The notes under the pieces: generated by a model | Told to the model about the DNA's origin: nothing | The model's database searches: none | What the model saw: only the letters and a program-made list of their open reading frames with translations | Position numbers and translations under genes: made by a program | Shown: positions 4,306 through 6,829 of the stretch, piece after piece | Position numbering within the stretch: position 1 is the first letter of the stretch | Layout: each line of letters starts with the position of its first letter | Assembly (NCBI GenBank): GCA_947475645.1 | Contig: CANJNU010000047.1 | Location: forward strand, 1-6,829 | Direction: 5' to 3' | Source: Bacteriovoracaceae bacterium | GTDB lineage: Bacteria > Bdellovibrionota > UBA1018 | DNA: 6,829 nucleotides

Positions 4306-6750
4306 TCAAGGTGTCGGCGGATGAGCAATCATGGCAAAAATTTGAATAATTCGCGTTCGATCAGCCACGACATTTGAGTAGTCTGGAAAGTAACGCCACT
4401 GTACAAATTCACTCTTAGAGGGTGAATGCCCATAAGCCAAAAGAAAAGTAAATACGGCTTCAAGATCCTTCTCCAAAGTCAGGCAACTTCCGATCTGACA
4501 AGTGAGATCTGCTAGGAGTGAACGAAAGAGAGGGAACGCTGCTCTTGCCTCGTATAACCCTAGCGCGCCCGAGCGATCCTTATCGAAACGATCAAACAAG
4601 ACTTCAACATAATGGGGAAGCATCGAAAAACCATCAGAATCCGCCGAATTCATCCATACGGTTGAGACTCCACTTTTTCTAGCAGAAAGCTCATAGTAAT
4701 TTTTAAACTCGATTACCGCCTCCGGCTCGAGGCTTTCGAAATAAACAGTAAACTGAGGAAAGTTTTGCAATACCGACTTCAAATTTGTGAAAAGCCATTC
4801 ACGATAGCAGTCGGGATCGATCGAACGATAACGGTAAATGTCGAACTCTCCGGATTTGCAACCCGAGGCCTGCGCGTCGCTGTGGGTTTTTAGCCCTAAA
4901 ACTTTAGCCGATATCATCATGCTCATCTCTTGAGTGCCCTCACGAATCGTGAGGTACTCATCGCCGTTTCCTGAAAACGTAAAGAGATTACTTTCTCGAA
5001 AGCGGTTCTTGGCAATCGTAGGATCCTGTGGATCGAATATGGCCAGATCTAATGCAATATTTCGGAAGTCAAGAATCAGCTTGCTAAACTCTGGCAAGGT
5101 CAGCATCACGTGATCATCATCCTGTTCGCTGAGTGAGTGCAGCGGATCTTCGATATAGCCTCGGCTCACTGCCCTCACAATCGCACTGATCCAATTGAGC
5201 TGCGAAAGATTATTAAAAGACTGGGAGTCATCCCAACCTGGACCATCAAACCGAATTTGAATTCCAGACGTTCCAAAATAGGGATGTTCGGAAGCAATTG
5301 TTTTTCGTAATCGTGCTGCAGCACTGGCTAACGCCGAAGGCCCCGCAACAAAATAATAGGGCGCTCCCGGAACTCCTGAATATGGTTTTAGCCATGCTCG
5401 CTCCTCTAAACGCGAAATAGGATAAGAAAGGAGCAATGAACTTTTTTGTAAAGAATGGAGAGGATCTACAGATTTGTTCGACTCACCGCCCACTCGAAGC
5501 CCTTGACGCAAGGAAGCCCGAAAGAGAGCTTCTAAATACCTCTGCCCTTCTGACCAATTTTCTAAGAGACGCCAAGTTCTGAGTAAAGCCGAGTGAGTCA
5601 GCCCGACTGCGTCTCGCCCCGTGTTACTCTTCTGATCGCCTCCAAACACTCTACAAATCAAAATTCGGAGCCCCTCTTTTAGATGTGCGCCACTCACCAC
5701 GCCCCTGCCCTGTATATCTAGGCCTTGCGGTAATGCCGCATCAATAAGGCTGTCGAACTCGGCGAAGGCCACGAGTTGACCGGGATGGCGTTTAACAGCC
5801 AAGTCCATCAATACGAAAAATTCATTCGAAAGGAGTAAAAACCGCTCGCGACCAGGCGATTGCAGGATCGATACATCTGAAGCAACCCACTGCTGAACTC
5901 GCACGATCCAGCCGAGCCACCGCGCTGTGGTTTCAAACACGAGCGCCCATTCGTTTCCGCCAATTCGTTCGCCGCCCGGTGAGATGAGTGCGCCTTTGAT
6001 CGCTCTCAATAGTGGCATTTTCTCACGAAAAGCCTGAAGAAATTCGCCACTCTCAACGGCATCTGCACTTTCATTGTTGCTGTGAAACTTTTCAAGGTGA
6101 ATGAGAAACTGTTCAAGATGAGAGAACGAATAGGGAATACCCGTATTCTGAAGGGCACGCCCCAGCACGGAGGCCATCGAAACCGCCGACTTGACTAGAA
6201 AATCTGTCTCCTCGGGAGACAAACTTCGAATTCTCTGTGCATTCAGGGGCATCAGCGGGCGCAGTAAATTGGTCTGCTCTTTAAAAGTCTCTAGAATGCG
6301 CATTGCTTGCTTGAGTTCTTGTTGCGTGAGTTCATTCACGCTACCACCAATCAGAGCCCGCTTAAGCTCCATTCCTTCGCTCAGTAGCTCATCCGAAATG
6401 AGAGATCGCTTCAGAAAGTACTTTTGCATAAAAGTACGGAGCTCACCCGGAGAATAAACCCCCTCCTGCTCGCCGCGGGTTCTCTCGGAGAACAACTTGA
6501 GAGATTGAATCGCACAATTCCAAATTTCGCTCACTTCGCGATCGCTCGCTTGGCCTTCGAGAAATTTCCGATAGGAGACACCCGCCCGATCCAAGCAGCC
6601 GGTTTTATCGCCACTCAATCCACCTAAAGATTGAGATCCCTCCACGCCGGGCACTACTTTTCTTACGCAACCCGAGGCCAGCCCCAGCATCACTATCGCT
6701 GTCACAATCCAAGTCTTTATTTTCTGAGTTCCGCTGCGCCTAGAAAACAT
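4306..6750 (-). CDS. Large EF-hand-containing lipoprotein, function unknown
   Basis: An 814-residue protein that I cannot name. A basic N-terminus (MFSRRSGTQKIK) and hydrophobic stretch lead to the lipobox LASGC, so cleavage would leave lipid-modified Cys28. Val follows the cysteine, with no Asp at +2, which fits outer-membrane sorting by the enterobacterial rule. One canonical EF-hand loop is present at 723-734 (Asp, Asp, Ser, Gly and a final Glu at loop positions 1, 3, 5, 6 and 12). A degenerate one occurs at 593-604 (S-G-N-G-D at its front, Glu at position 12). Segments at 99-108, 141-150 and 551-560 repeat an EF-hand-like pattern of turn, Ser/Thr/Leu and Glu before a helix. Other cysteines include C751 and C756, which could pair in the periplasm. 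Translation is probably coupled to the upstream barrel gene: AGGTG lies 6 nt before the ATG and the frames overlap by 11 bp. The gene ends 4 bp from the otsA stop, convergently. The style recalls large calcium-binding-like lipoproteins of Bdellovibrio relatives (inference). Confidence 0.85.
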   Translation of the reverse strand: MFSRRSGTQKIKTWIVTAIVMLGLASGCVRKVVPGVEGSQSLGGLSGDKTGCLDRAGVSYRKFLEGQASDREVSEIWNCAIQSLKLFSERTRGEQEGVYSPGELRTFMQKYFLKRSLISDELLSEGMELKRALIGGSVNELTQQELKQAMRILETFKEQTNLLRPLMPLNAQRIRSLSPEETDFLVKSAVSMASVLGRALQNTGIPYSFSHLEQFLIHLEKFHSNNESADAVESGEFLQAFREKMPLLRAIKGALISPGGERIGGNEWALVFETTARWLGWIVRVQQWVASDVSILQSPGRERFLLLSNEFFVLMDLAVKRHPGQLVAFAEFDSLIDAALPQGLDIQGRGVVSGAHLKEGLRILICRVFGGDQKSNTGRDAVGLTHSALLRTWRLLENWSEGQRYLEALFRASLRQGLRVGGESNKSVDPLHSLQKSSLLLSYPISRLEERAWLKPYSGVPGAPYYFVAGPSALASAAARLRKTIASEHPYFGTSGIQIRFDGPGWDDSQSFNNLSQLNWISAIVRAVSRGYIEDPLHSLSEQDDDHVMLTLPEFSKLILDFRNIALDLAIFDPQDPTIAKNRFRESNLFTFSGNGDEYLTIREGTQEMSMMISAKVLGLKTHSDAQASGCKSGEFDIYRYRSIDPDCYREWLFTNLKSVLQNFPQFTVYFESLEPEAVIEFKNYYELSARKSGVSTVWMNSADSDGFSMLPHYVEVLFDRFDKDRSGALGLYEARAAFPLFRSLLADLTCQIGSCLTLEKDLEAVFTFLLAYGHSPSKSEFVQWRYFPDYSNVVADRTRIIQIFAMIAHPPTP
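6418..6437. repeat. Short perfect inverted repeat within the lipoprotein gene
   Basis: GTACTTTT (6418-6425) and AAAAGTAC (6430-6437) are perfect inverted copies around the four bases GCAT. No U-tract follows on either strand. It encodes RTFMQKYF in the lipoprotein and may be a chance product of that coding sequence; a weak mRNA hairpin early in the gene is the only role suggested. Confidence 0.3.
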
Positions 6751-6829
6751 ACGTTACACCTGCATGAACCCGATCGTTGGCGCGATACCGGCCAACCCAA
6801 TTCGTTCCGTCGGCGTCGGGCTGCTCAGG
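6740..6829 (-). CDS. C-terminus of a probable outer-membrane beta-barrel protein (gene runs in from the right edge)
   Basis: Read leftward from 6829 to TAG 6740-6742, this frame gives 29 residues ending NDRVHAGVTYVF. A terminal Phe, an aromatic Tyr at the third position from the end and alternating hydrophobic residues form the C-terminal signature recognised by the BAM machinery for outer-membrane barrels. The preceding residues (PDADGTN, then VGRYRAN) look like a periplasmic turn and an adjoining strand. The other two frames give either a stop at 6754-6756 with an unremarkable peptide or an arginine-rich sequence, and look less like protein. The gene overlaps the lipoprotein gene by 11 bp and shares its direction, so the two are probably one operon with coupled translation. 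The barrel family cannot be named from so short a piece. Confidence 0.65.
   Translation of the reverse strand, partial: PEQPDADGTNWVGRYRANDRVHAGVTYVF
6757..6761 (-). promoter_or_regulatory. Ribosome-binding site of the lipoprotein gene, inside the upstream gene
   Basis: AGGTG on the - strand lies 6 nt before the ATG at 6750, a good match and spacing for a Shine-Dalgarno element. It is within the last codons of the upstream barrel gene, so ribosomes finishing that gene pass over it. It supports the ATG at 6750 as the true start. Confidence 0.6.

Overview
The window is a compact, gene-dense chromosomal stretch from a Gram-negative bacterium. A lipoprotein signal peptide with a lipobox and the C-terminal strand of an apparent outer-membrane barrel show two membranes. 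The very short or overlapping gene junctions, the large EF-hand lipoprotein following a barrel gene, and the CarH/LitR-type regulator would fit Bdellovibrionota or a related deltaproteobacterial lineage. This lineage guess is an inference from gene style, not a demonstrated assignment. There is no sign of a phage, transposon, CRISPR array, rRNA or tRNA.

Layout from left to right: (1) the C-terminal 80 residues of PdxH (pyridoxamine 5'-phosphate oxidase), + strand, entering from outside the window; (2) a histidine phosphatase, - strand, whose stop codon interlocks with that of pdxH in one TTAA; (3) an AT-rich divergent control region (about 849-1020) with inverted repeats; (4) a MerR-type regulator with a cobalamin-binding-like C-terminal half, + strand; (5) an HAD-superfamily hydrolase, - strand, overlapping the regulator gene tail to tail by 10 bp; (6) a GT20 glycosyltransferase of the trehalose-6-phosphate synthase (OtsA) type, + strand, divergent from the HAD gene; (7) an 814-residue lipoprotein with one canonical EF-hand loop, - strand, ending 4 bp from the otsA stop; (8) the last 29 codons of an upstream - strand gene, probably an outer-membrane beta-barrel protein, overlapping the lipoprotein start by 11 bp.

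Functional picture: pdxH supplies PLP. OtsA would make trehalose-6-phosphate from UDP-glucose and glucose-6-phosphate, but no canonical OtsB phosphatase lies in the window. The HAD hydrolase and the histidine phosphatase are both phosphatase-fold enzymes of unassigned substrate. The regulator probably controls itself and perhaps the divergent phosphatase through the AT-rich region between them. The lipoprotein and barrel protein look like a co-transcribed, translationally coupled envelope pair that runs leftward from the right edge.

The least ordinary signals are: a CarH-like regulator in which several cobalamin-contact positions are altered; a set of regularly spaced TAGTT cores in its promoter; a terminator-like hairpin with a competing alternative stem placed antisense inside the phosphatase gene; and repeated degenerate EF-hand-like segments in the lipoprotein. 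I see no clear new multi-gene system such as a defence or biosynthetic island.
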